64,000 nt of DNA from positions 22,371,507 through 22,435,506 of the forward strand of contig JARWIR010000017.1 in the NCBI GenBank assembly GCA_029959085.1. Direction: 5' to 3'. Source of the DNA: Nemophila menziesii (lineage: Eukaryota > Streptophyta > Magnoliopsida > Boraginales > Hydrophyllaceae). This document shows, one piece after another, positions 1-9,405 of the stretch. The position numbers and the translations under genes are program-made. Positions within the stretch are counted from its first letter, which is position 1; every line of letters starts with the position of its first letter. The notes under the pieces were generated by a model. The model saw only the letters and a program-made list of their open reading frames with translations. It was not told where the DNA came from and made no database searches.

Positions 1-738
1 AATTTCATCTTGGTAGGGAATCTCATGAGAGATTTTTTTTGAGAGAATTGAAAACCCCACTAGAAATAACATAGTGAGGAATATCAAAACTTCAAATCGC
101 GGTGATTCTGACCATATGAATGATCCATTCTCAGCCGTCAATAATCTTTGTGACGCTTTATTTGTAGGAAAAAATGCCCCGACATGCATTGCTTTTATTG
201 GGGTTGACAATTTCAACTCCTCGGGCCTTTGTGATGGAAACAAATTTTGGCGTATCTCGATGATCATAAGTGAGGTTATAGCAGTTCTTAAAGTTTGCAA
301 ATTTTCCGATACTTTCGAGGATGAGAATATTATTATTCATATTGATTGCCTTGATATTCCCTGAGGCTAAAAGTCCACACCTGACACCATATAAAATCTC
401 GACCTCTCATACGTAAAATTAAAGAATTTATTAGATATAAGTCTTACATTCTCGTTAAACATTAAAAATGAAGTAGTTGACATTTTAGTTAGGAGCTTTA
501 TATGTAAGTTATCACCTGAAAATTGATTATCGATCTTTATCTTCACTCTCTGATCAATTACTTGGAATGATTCTATAACAATTTGGGGCAGAATAAAATC
601 TTGTTGTTTCTTTTATTTATTTAAATTACATTTTTATGAAAATAAAACTAGACACTCAACTAAAACAATACGTAATTTTGTAAGGACTACTAATGAAATT
701 TATCCAAAAATTTACTTATACCTAAAAAAATAAGAACC
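1..738. other. AT-rich DNA with one unrecognised open frame
   Basis: This stretch has no recognisable gene. A 96-codon open frame at 74-364 (plus) has a balanced composition but matches no family I know. It has no clear partner exon, so it may be a decayed fragment or chance. The rest is AT-rich and non-coding. Confidence 0.4.
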
Positions 739-888
739 AATTAGAGATAAATGCCTATTAAAAAACTTATTTAAAAAAAGGTGCCTAGAATAAGATTTTT
801 TATAGAAAAATGCCCCATCCCAAACTACCCTTATAATTAACAATTAAGAAAAAGCAATTAGAAAAAAAACAAAACAAAAACTAATAAA

Positions 889-1368
889 CACACGCGCGCG
901 TCCGTGAAATTTTTTTAAAATCGTCATAACTAATTCTAAAAAAATCAAAAAAATAAAAAAATTATATATTTGGATAAAGCAAATTAATATTTACGTCTAT
1001 GATTTTTTTCAGAATTTTTTGAATTTTTTGATTTTTTTGAATTTTTTTAAATTTTTAAATTCGCAGAACATGGAATACCATGTTTTAAACATGGAATTCC
1101 ATGTTTTGATATAAGTATTTTGTTTTCCGCAGACACGAAATTCACTATTTAAAACATAGAATACCATGTTTAAAACATGGAATTCCATGTTCTGCGAATT
1201 AAAAAATTAAAAAAAATCAAAAAAACCAAAAAATTCAGAAAACTCCGAAAAAAATCATAGACGTAAATATTAATTTGATTTATCCAAATATGATTTTTTT
1301 CGATTTTTCTGATTTTTTTTGAATTAGTTATGGCGATTTTAAAAAAATTTCACGGACGCGCGCGTGTG
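889..1368. repeat. Long inverted repeat (foldback / MITE-like)
   Basis: The ends are mirror images. The left end starts CACACGCGCGCGTCCGTG at 889 and the right end finishes CACGGACGCGCGCGTGTG at 1368. The symmetry continues inwards for about 230 bp per arm, including TTTACGTCTATGATTTTTTT against its complement near 1250-1268. The centre (about 1065-1195) contains further nested palindromes such as AACATGGAATTCCATGTT. RNA from either strand would fold into one long hairpin. It has no coding capacity. Confidence 0.85.
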
Positions 1369-1382
1369 ATGAAATTAGTAGT

Positions 1383-1545
1383 AGGTGGTGATGGTTGTGG
1401 TGGCTGTAGTGGTGGTGGTGGTGGTTGTGATGGTGGAGGCGGTGATGGTTGTGGTGGTGGTTGTGGTGACTGTAGTGGTGGTGGTGGTGGTTGTGATGGT
1501 GGAGGCGGTGATGGTTGTGGTGGTGGTGGTGGTGGTGGTGGCGGT
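1383..1545. repeat. GGT/GAT-rich microsatellite
   Basis: This is a purine-biased array built on GGT, GAT and GGC triplets, with a duplicated sub-block (about 1405-1460 and 1462-1522). Its complement reads as polyhistidine, which explains the open frames across it. Those frames are not credible genes. Confidence 0.9.
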
Positions 1546-1800
1546 GGAAATACCCTATTATTTGTTTAAGATTTAAAAATAAATATTGTATTAAAAATAA
1601 AATAATATATTTAATAATAAGGATAGTATAGGTATAAAAAATATAAAGGGGATGTTTTCTATAAATAATTGTTCTATTAGGCATTTATCTCTAAATAAGA
1701 AAATTAGAGACTTAAAAAAATTAAAGGCATCATTAGGGAGGCATTTATCTCTAATTACCCCAAAATAATATTGCTAGGTTATGTCCGATTCTTGGGTTAC

Positions 1801-1818
1801 AAAACCATTTCTTGAACT
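1801..1818 (+). repeat. LINE target-site duplication, left copy
   Basis: AAAACCATTTCTTGAACT is repeated exactly at 5438-5455, just after the poly(A) tail of the LINE. The outermost A residues are ambiguous with the tail, which leaves 14 unambiguous bases. Confidence 0.9.
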
Positions 1819-4800
1819 AGTCAAAACAAACAGGGGACAAATTAGTCAAAACAAAAATTGATCGGGTTATGGGATCCTTTGAATGGATCAGGCGCTTCCC
1901 ACGAGCTCAAGTACTAATTCCTCCAGCAATTGGATCAGATCACTCACCACTGATCCTCCAACACGACTCAAAAGCGCCAAAGGGTACTAAGTTTTTTAAA
2001 TTCGAATCTCATTGGATAGATAACAGTGAATGCAGGACAGTTGTTCAGAACAGTTGGGATTGCCCCAATGAACCCCACCCGCTCAATAAATTTATTCAAA
2101 AAACAAGAAATACTATCAAAGCCCTTGAAATTTGGAGCAAGAATACCTTTAAGAATCATCAAACACAAATCAATAATATCAAAAAACGATTAACAGTGCT
2201 TACAAACCTACCTAGTACAATAGCCAATCAAAATGAAGAAAAACAACTTCGCAAAGAACTCGAATTTGAGTTTCAATGCGAGGAGAAGTACTGGGCAGAT
2301 AGAGCCAGAGAGCAATGGCTTACCTGCGGGGACAAAAATACAAAATTTTTCCACATGGCTACAATGCAAAGAAGGTCTATCAACAGGATTACACGAATTA
2401 AAAGTGATACAGGACAATGGACTGAAGATATAGAAGAGGTAAAAACTAACTTTCAATCATTTTATAATCAATTGTTTGCAGAAAAGGAAACAAGGCCAGG
2501 AGATATTAGCGTAGCTCTAAGACACATCAAACCAAGAGTAACGACTGAAATGAACAAGAAACTAACAGCACCACCAACCATGGAAGAACTTGAACAAGCG
2601 CTAAAAAACCTCTCACCAACAAAGGCACCTGGACCTGATGGTCTCAACGGTAAATTCTATAATGAATTCTGGGATATCATCCGGCTAGATGTGTTCAATG
2701 TGGTGGAAGACTTCTTTAGTAATAATATACCCTTGAAAGACCTGAATGATACCTTGATTACTCTCATTCCGAAAGGCGACATTCAAGAACTTTTAGGAGA
2801 TTATAGACCCATCTCCTGCATCAACTTCGGTTACAAATTAATCGCGAAGATGTTATCTAACCGCCTCCAACAATTTATGAATACCATCGTTTCACCAACT
2901 CAGGCAGCTTTTATAAAAGGAAGAGCTATACAAGATAATATAATAATAGCACAAGAACTATCGTTTTATATGACTCGAAAAAGGAAACAACCGAAACCCA
3001 TGGCTAGTATCAAGATTGATATGGCCAAGGCATACGATCAAGTACGGTGGGAATTCATTCTTGAATTGCTTATCAAGATGGGTTTTGATAACAAATGGGT
3101 TCAATGGATCAAAACTTGTATATCAGATGTCACCTTCCAAATTAACTTCAACGGACAGAGATTGCACAAGTTTACCTCAGGAAGAGGACTGCGACAAGGC
3201 GACCCACTGTCCCCTTTTCTATTTTCTCTCATGACAGAATCTCTGATTAGTCTCATTGAAGCATCGACACAACAAGGTTTGATACAAGGGATCCAAATTA
3301 CAAGAAATTGCCCGGAAATATCACATCTGTTATTCGCAGATGACTCTCTTTTCTTCATTACCATTAATAATACTAACGTTACGGCCTTTAAAAATTGTCT
3401 GATGGAATACTGTGCAGGATCAGGACAACAGATTAATTTCCAAAAGTCGGCGATCTATTATAGTAATGACACTGAACAATACCAAAGGAATGAAGTATCT
3501 GAAGCATTACAAATGGTAGAAACGGAAGACTTAGGTAAATATCTAGGTATACCGTTATGCCACAAACGATCAAAGATAGAGGCTCTAGAATGGATAGCAA
3601 AAAAGATTTTCGCGAAAACAGAAGGGTGGAAAGCGAAGTTATTATCGGAAGGAGGAAAGGATGTCCTTATTAAAGCTGTATTACAGGCAATACCAGTATA
3701 TACCATGTCTATTTTTTCTTACCCAATCACTTTTTGTAAAAGGTTAATTGCAGCTATCGCCAACTTCTGGTGGAGTTCGGGTGAAAAGAATAGAATTCAC
3801 TGGCTAGCTTGGGAAAAACTAACAGTAGGAAAGCTACTAGGTGGATTAGGATTTAAAGACCTCAAAAGAATGAATACTGCACTTCTTGGAGCACAGGCCT
3901 GGAGAATCCTACAGAATCCACATACACTGGCAGCTCGGCTCCTAAAAGGTATTTACTATCCTAAATCTGATTTCATGAATGTGAAATTAAGACAGAACAG
4001 AACTTGGAGCTGGGCAAGTATTATAGAAGGCAGAGATTTTCTCAAAAAATACGGACAGTTTCAAATTGGAAATGGGCAGAAAATTAATATATGGGAAGAC
4101 AAATGGTTAGACATTACTTGGAACATAGAAAAACCGGTTGGTTGTAACCTACAGAAAATTCAAGATCTATGGAAACCAGGTACCAATGAGTGGAATACGG
4201 ATCTGCTAGACGAAATTTTTCCACGGCCAATAATCCCAGAAATAACAAGAATGAGAAACATTAATACTGATTACGAAGATCGTTTTATTTGGCCGGTTTC
4301 GAACGATGGAAAATACACAACAAAAACCGGGTACAAGAAACTTACGGATATTGAAACCTTTGAACAACCGCAGACAACATCATCAGTAAACGGTGTTCGA
4401 CCTTCCTTATGGAAAACAATTTGGGATGCTAATATACCAAAAAAAATTCGCATTTTCAACTGGAAAGCAAGTAGCAATGCGATACCGACGGCCCTGAATC
4501 TGTTTTACAGAAAATGTTCGGACACGCCCATGTGCCCCTGGTGCCAGTCAGAAGACGAAACAGTTGAGCACATTCTTCTTCAATGCACCATCAACAAAGC
4601 TATATGGGCAGCCTCAACACTCCAAATATCAATCCCAGAAACAAAGATAAGTAATATAGGTGAATGGTTCTTACAAATCGTAGACACTTTCTCAGTAGGA
4701 GGCTGGGACAGGAAGACAGTTATTAATTACGTTCAGATTCTCATATGGAATATTTGGAAAGCGAAGATGAAAGTCATCCACGAGGATGGCCCTATCAGTA

Positions 4801-5437
4801 TTGACCAGATTATCCAAAGTACACAAAAATTAATGAACGAGCTACATGGAGAAAATTGGACAACAACTGCGTTTATTCGAGGAAACGAGAACGTACAAAC
4901 AAGTGTCAGAAATAATAATAACAACACCGGGGAAGATATTAGCATCATGTGTGACGCATCTTTTTCCAATAAGTACGAACCGACCGGCATTGGAATTTTC
5001 ATCAACAACCGTCAAACAGGGCAAACAAGTTCAAAATTCTCAACAACCTATTGCAATTCTAGTCTCGAAGGAGAAGCTTGGGCGGTTTACGATGCAGTGG
5101 AGCAATGCAAGAACTTTCAAGGAGAAACAAAAGCTATTTATTCTGATAACCTTGCTGTCATACAAGGTATTAGGCAGGTGTCAGCGGTGAGATGGAACAT
5201 ACTTCCGATCATCCGGATGATTCGGACTAGAGCTAATCAGGCGGGGCTGATCTCCTTCAATCATATCTCAAGGAAGGTTAACAGTCAAGCAGACCATCTT
5301 GCGAAATTCGCTAGGCACGGAGCCAGAAGAACGGAAGATACGATCCGGACGCTTTCAGGACGGTTTAACAAGCTAGGAATCGGATAGTGGCCTAGCTTTT
5401 TTGCTTTCTTTTATGTCGTGTCCAAAAAAAAAAAAAA
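1819..5437 (+). mobile_element. 5'-truncated L1-type LINE (LINE-1)
   Basis: A non-LTR retrotransposon lies between perfect 18-bp direct repeats and ends in a pure poly(A) tail (5424-5440, overlapping the duplication). The 5' end is cut inside the endonuclease domain, the usual result of incomplete target-primed reverse transcription. The perfect duplication and unbroken reading frame point to a recent insertion. The host sequence before and after it is AT-rich and otherwise unremarkable. Confidence 0.93.
1869..5387 (+). CDS. LINE ORF2: endonuclease tail, reverse transcriptase, RNase H (1172 codons)
   Basis: The frame encodes the replication protein of a plant L1-type LINE. In order: the C-terminal end of the APE-type endonuclease (residues 1-30, with the IGSDHSPL motif), a linker, reverse transcriptase (about 235-560, with KAPGPDG, DYRPIS, GLRQGDPLSP and the catalytic FADD whose Asp pair is D491/D492), the zf-RVT Cys/His segment (about 845-920, with CPWC and HILLQC), and RNase H (about 1025-1150, first catalytic Asp near 1029). 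Coding similarity continues upstream of this ATG to about 1824 (GDKLVKTKIDRV), so the annotated Met is internal and not a true start. The N-terminal endonuclease and ORF1 are absent, so the copy cannot be autonomous even though the rest is unbroken. Confidence 0.9.
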   Translation: MGSFEWIRRFPRAQVLIPPAIGSDHSPLILQHDSKAPKGTKFFKFESHWIDNSECRTVVQNSWDCPNEPHPLNKFIQKTRNTIKALEIWSKNTFKNHQTQINNIKKRLTVLTNLPSTIANQNEEKQLRKELEFEFQCEEKYWADRAREQWLTCGDKNTKFFHMATMQRRSINRITRIKSDTGQWTEDIEEVKTNFQSFYNQLFAEKETRPGDISVALRHIKPRVTTEMNKKLTAPPTMEELEQALKNLSPTKAPGPDGLNGKFYNEFWDIIRLDVFNVVEDFFSNNIPLKDLNDTLITLIPKGDIQELLGDYRPISCINFGYKLIAKMLSNRLQQFMNTIVSPTQAAFIKGRAIQDNIIIAQELSFYMTRKRKQPKPMASIKIDMAKAYDQVRWEFILELLIKMGFDNKWVQWIKTCISDVTFQINFNGQRLHKFTSGRGLRQGDPLSPFLFSLMTESLISLIEASTQQGLIQGIQITRNCPEISHLLFADDSLFFITINNTNVTAFKNCLMEYCAGSGQQINFQKSAIYYSNDTEQYQRNEVSEALQMVETEDLGKYLGIPLCHKRSKIEALEWIAKKIFAKTEGWKAKLLSEGGKDVLIKAVLQAIPVYTMSIFSYPITFCKRLIAAIANFWWSSGEKNRIHWLAWEKLTVGKLLGGLGFKDLKRMNTALLGAQAWRILQNPHTLAARLLKGIYYPKSDFMNVKLRQNRTWSWASIIEGRDFLKKYGQFQIGNGQKINIWEDKWLDITWNIEKPVGCNLQKIQDLWKPGTNEWNTDLLDEIFPRPIIPEITRMRNINTDYEDRFIWPVSNDGKYTTKTGYKKLTDIETFEQPQTTSSVNGVRPSLWKTIWDANIPKKIRIFNWKASSNAIPTALNLFYRKCSDTPMCPWCQSEDETVEHILLQCTINKAIWAASTLQISIPETKISNIGEWFLQIVDTFSVGGWDRKTVINYVQILIWNIWKAKMKVIHEDGPISIDQIIQSTQKLMNELHGENWTTTAFIRGNENVQTSVRNNNNNTGEDISIMCDASFSNKYEPTGIGIFINNRQTGQTSSKFSTTYCNSSLEGEAWAVYDAVEQCKNFQGETKAIYSDNLAVIQGIRQVSAVRWNILPIIRMIRTRANQAGLISFNHISRKVNSQADHLAKFARHGARRTEDTIRTLSGRFNKLGIG

Positions 5438-5455
5438 AAAACCATTTCTTGAACT
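5438..5455 (+). repeat. LINE target-site duplication, right copy
   Basis: This is an exact copy of 1801-1818, placed directly after the poly(A) run. It fixes the 3' end of the LINE insertion. Confidence 0.9.
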
Positions 5456-5690
5456 TAACGTGCCTTGGCATGAAAACAGTTACATTCTAAATTGTTTTAA
5501 TCGCATTGAAGATCGCGTTAGACTTTTAATGGGAGAATAGGACCATTTGACAATGGATCTTAATTTCGACCAAGAAATAATAATAAGACAAGAAACAGGA
5601 CCAAGATATCACTATTAAAAACGAGGGTTAGTTTTTTAATGTGCCTCTTGTACGTACGGATCTATGAAGGTTGTTATTTTATTCATTTGT
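5456..5690. other. Non-coding flank
   Basis: AT-rich DNA between the LINE and the Mutator-like element. I see no feature in it. Confidence 0.5.
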
Positions 5691-5875
5691 TTAAATGATG
5701 GTGAATTATAAACAGGGTTTTGAAGAATATTTTTTCTCTATGGAGTATAGTGTATGAATTTTTTTTTATTAAATATTTTTGTTTGACAATTGTTTTTCCT
5801 ATTCTTACTAACACTAAAAAATAAAAAGAGTATGATGTCAATGTTTCTCTCTTCACTACCACTACCCACCTACTT

Positions 5876-5995
5876 CCGACCTCCGACCACCGACCTCTGA
5901 CTTCCGACTACCGACCACCGACCACCGACCTCCGACCTTCGACCACCGACCACCGACCTCCGACCTCTGACCACCGACCACCGACCTCCGACCCC
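5876..5995. repeat. CCGACC minisatellite
   Basis: Tandem CCGACCTCCGACCA variants of about 7-14 bp. The same motif appears inverted (GGTCGGAGGTCGG) in the other two copies of this element, next to the GAGTACTC array. Confidence 0.85.
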
Positions 5996-6039
5996 CATTC
6001 ACCGGTCACCGGAAAAAACATTAAGTATCGGATAAAATT

Positions 6040-6256
6040 GATGAGTATCGGAAAAACTGAGAGTACTCTATAAATTTGCTGAGTACTCTATATTTTTAAT
6101 GAGTACTCTATATATTTTGATGAGTACTCTATATATTTTGATGAGTACTCTATATATTTTGATGAGTGCTCTATATATTTTGATGAGTACTGCGGATAAT
6201 TTTGATGAGTACTACGTAAATTTGATGAGTACTCAAACAAATTGATGAGTATTACT
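6040..6256. repeat. 20-22-bp tandem array of GAGTACTC units
   Basis: About ten head-to-tail units of the form GAGTACTC + TATATATTTTGAT, degenerating at both edges to GAGTATCGG and GAGTATTAC. GAGTACTC is itself a perfect 8-bp palindrome. Homologous arrays lie at about 32050-32350 and 40615-40850. Confidence 0.9.
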
Positions 6257-7401
6257 AAAAAACGAAGCATAAAATAGACAAAAAAAATTCTTAATTCATC
6301 TTTTTATTACACATTTTAAAATAAATTACAAATCAATATACAATTAAAAATAATAAATTAACCTAGCTACTTTTTGGTTTGACCAGATCTGGTCAAACCA
6401 TATCTAGATCTGAAAAAACCAAAAAAAACAAAAATGGTTCTTCTTCTTCTCGTCGGTGCTCGAACAAGCCACCACCGCCGTCAGCTACCCTACCACCACC
6501 ACCGATCTGAGCCACCACCTCCAAGTCGGCACTGAGATGAAGCAACCATAATCCACCGTTCTAAGCAGATTCTATGCAACAATGGTGTTTGTTGTAGCCA
6601 CCTCCATTGTTGGCTGAACCATCATCGATCTAAAACAGCACCACTCGAGTCAAATAACTGCACCAGCGCAACACCGGAGCTCGGCGAAGAACAGCAGCAC
6701 TGGAGCTCGGAGAAGAACAGCAGCACCGGAGCTCGGCGAAGAGTAGCGAGCACCTCCACCTAAAAACGCAGCGAAGAAGAAGAGCACCGCCATGGCTTCA
6801 CGAAACTTCTGATTCTGTTTTGAGCTCCGAACAAGACCAGCATAGATCTCCTTCTGCTTTGCTTCACGAACGGAGAACGTGAACAACACAAGAACGGCGA
6901 CAGATCTCGAACCTCACGCTCAGCAGCAGGAAACGCCCAGCACGACGGCGACGGAGGTGGCTTGGATCTTGAACCCCACACTCAGACTCTACCATGGCTT
7001 TAATACTCAGATCTCACGCGCACTCAGCTTCTCCGGAGAAAATGGTGCCTCGGTCTGATTCTGCAACACCAGAGCTTCTCAAGCGAGGGTGGGGGTGAGC
7101 TCGAACTGTTGGTGGTGGTGAGCATCGCTGTGGTGGATTGGTTTTCTGGGAGAGAGAGAAAAAGTAGGTTAGGGGAAGAGAGAGAAAAAGTAGGTGACAT
7201 GAATGATTTATGAGATTTGTAAAGAGAATATTTAGTATATATATATATTGTGTAAAGAGGGGTAATAAGGTAAATGAGAATTTAGTCTATAGTGTAAAAA
7301 ATTAGTTGATTTCTTTAGTAAGAAGAGACTCCAAGAGGAGTTGAGATTTAGAAGAGGGGGGGTGTGTTCAAGACCTTAAGTGGCATTTTCTCTTAAATGA
7401 T

Positions 7402-7973
7402 ACATATGTGATTTGTAATTGTAACAAATTAATGGTTATTATATTAGTTGATCTGAGTTAATAAATATGAAAAAAAAATCTCTGAAATACCCATTATTTT
7501 TAAATTTGATAAATAAATATCTAACTTTTAAAAAAAAATTGTATCAAACGTTTTTATTTTCATCTTTTGTTACTACATGTGGTTTAAATACATGTTAAAT
7601 GTTATCATGACATAATATTTTTTATTTAATTATAAATTATATTTAATTGTGAAATACCTGTTTACCTCTGTCATGTCATCATTTAATATCAGAATTATTA
7701 TCACCTATTAACGAAAGAGAAAAAATAAAACGTTGGAGACATGTTTATCCACTTATGAATTCTTAGGTATATATTTGTTCAAAACGCGAAACACCAGTTA
7801 TCCACATACTTATTTCCCATTAACATGTTATATCCGATCCAAGAATTTATCCTAGTGAACCAACCGTTAAAATAATCAACAAAGTTTAAGGTATCATCCA
7901 AAAAAATTATCGGCTAAAAGTTGTAAAGCACTATTATCAGGAGGGGTGGGGTGGTGTGGGGGTGGTAAGGGCA
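7402..7973. other. Non-coding AT-rich DNA
   Basis: I see no gene. A G-rich patch (about 7940-7970, gtgggg repeats) precedes the hAT-like element. Confidence 0.5.
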
Positions 7974-7981
7974 TATTCAGC

Positions 7982-8511
7982 TAGGGATGACAACGATTAC
8001 AGTTAAAAATCAAAACCAATGATAACCGAACCGATTAAAAATCGAATTATAGATTTTGAAAAATGTAACCGATGGTCAAAACCATTAGGTTATGGTTTTA
8101 GATAAAAATAAAACTGAATAACCGAAAAATCGTTATTATTATATATATATATTTTCAAAATCTATAATTTAAGTTAAACTAGATATAATGAAATTCTAAA
8201 ACCAAAATTCAAATACTAAATTTAACCAACAAAATAATAAATATGCAATTTAACACAATATTTATATACTTTGGAGATTTTTCTTATATGTGGGGTTTTA
8301 TTATATGAAAGTTAATATATTTATTTAATCATCATTTGGTTATGGTTAAAAACCGCAATACCCTTTAAAAAACCAAAACCGAATAATACGGTTATGGTTT
8401 TAAAAAGGGTAACCGATGGTTAAAACCGTTAAGTTATAGTTATTATAAAATAAACGGTAATAGTTATGCTTTTCAATATTTTTACAAAAAACCAAACCAT
8501 TGACATCCCTA
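7982..8511. mobile_element. hAT-like MITE (530 bp)
   Basis: The terminal inverted repeat is TAGGGATGACAA at the left and TTGACATCCCTA at the right, 11 of 12 bases complementary. It is flanked by an 8-bp direct repeat with one mismatch: TATTCAGC (7974-7981) and TATTCAAC (8512-8519). Duplication length and TIR resemble hAT elements. The interior repeats AACCGAA/GGTTNNGG motifs and has no coding capacity. Confidence 0.8.
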
Positions 8512-8519
8512 TATTCAAC

Positions 8520-8985
8520 CAAGAGAGGGCTATTACATGTTTTGTAAAAAAAAATTCCATATATTTTGTTAAATGAATTTGCTATATTCGGAAACTACAA
8601 TGGATTTTTTGGGTTATAGCCTGTCCTAAATTCATCCTGATGCTACCTCATGTTATTTATATTTTCTTATATATCTATACATTTATGAATTAATAATAGG
8701 GTGATCAGAATTGTTTATTTACAAAGCTAGGTAAAAAAACGTCGTGAATATTCATGAAATTCACAAAAAAGGCATTTAAGTACCTATACAATAATTTTTG
8801 GATACTCAGCGTTTGATTTTTGTGAACCCAAAAATTTGAAAAAAGGACACATAGATACATATACTTTTTCTATGTCAACACATAATGAATGAATCAAAAG
8901 CAGGTGGTAACGGTTGGACCAGATTAAATCATTGGATACATGCAGAATGGGTACTCAGATTTTCTTACTAAGCACACACTGATAG
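8520..8985. other. Non-coding, left boundary of element H unclear
   Basis: AT-rich DNA without a gene. The recognisable interior of the Athila-like element H begins somewhere around 8930-9000. No LTR or primer site is visible to its left. Confidence 0.4.
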
Positions 8986-9400
8986 TCAAAGTCAATAGAT
9001 TCTTAAGGGTTTGTGAGATATACCGCGCCTTTTTCAGCGGTATAGCGCTGGGTAAGATATATACTGTTGACGTTGCAAGCACGGTACAAGAGGTTATATA
9101 TATTGAACGAGTCACATGGTATATATTGTAAAAGGAAGAAAGTTATACCGCGCAGAACTAAAGTGTATCGTCCCATATCGAATAGGAAATTAGCACCTAA
9201 CGTCGTCACACAAGCTGTAGTAATGATGAGGTGTGGTATATTGCGCCCAAAGGGTGGTATACCATTGCAGGTCCGTTCAGACTATACTAAAAGAAACCCT
9301 AGGGTTTATTACAAAGTAAATCCTACTATTTAGCCTCCTCAAGCTTCACTAAGACGAGATTCTCACCTACAAACTCCATTTAAGCACCTTTGAAGCTTGA

Positions 9401-9405
9401 GAAAC
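9401..9405 (+). repeat. 5-bp target duplication of solo LTR A
   Basis: GAAAC here and at 10914-10918, exactly flanking the TG...CA ends of the LTR. Confidence 0.85.

Larger units (their letters stand above)
739..1703. mobile_element. Possible TIR element enclosing the foldback
   Basis: The motif TTAGAGATAAATGCCTA near 740 recurs inverted as TAGGCATTTATCTCTAA near 1686-1702. Next to each copy, ttttttatagaaaaatgccc (about 808-828) mirrors the gatgttttctataaa at about 1650. This suggests a roughly 960-bp terminal-inverted-repeat element enclosing the foldback and the GGT array. No flanking target duplication could be matched, and a further copy of the terminal motif lies at 1740-1755, so the right edge is uncertain. 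Confidence 0.4.
5700..7392 (-). mobile_element. Mutator-like non-autonomous element, copy 1
   Basis: It is flanked by a perfect 9-bp direct repeat TTAAATGAT (5691-5699 and 7393-7401), the duplication length typical of Mutator-like elements. The ends are inverted and similar: GGGTTTTGAAGA near 5715 against the complement of TTCAAGACC near 7367. It carries CCGACCTCCGACCA-type repeats, an array centred on GAGTACTC, and a GC-rich gene-like stretch (6430-7110) with short frames but no transposase. It is homologous to 30575-32629 and 39651-41040, which lie in the opposite orientation. The GC-rich part could be captured host sequence (Pack-MULE style), but no donor is recognised. Confidence 0.75.

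Noticed and set aside
1328..1684. Histidine-rich open frames over the GGT array
   Set aside because: They are the unavoidable translation of a microsatellite and have no start context or domain.
6060..6255. CRISPR-like array
   Set aside because: Units are contiguous with no unique spacers, and the DNA is plant nuclear.
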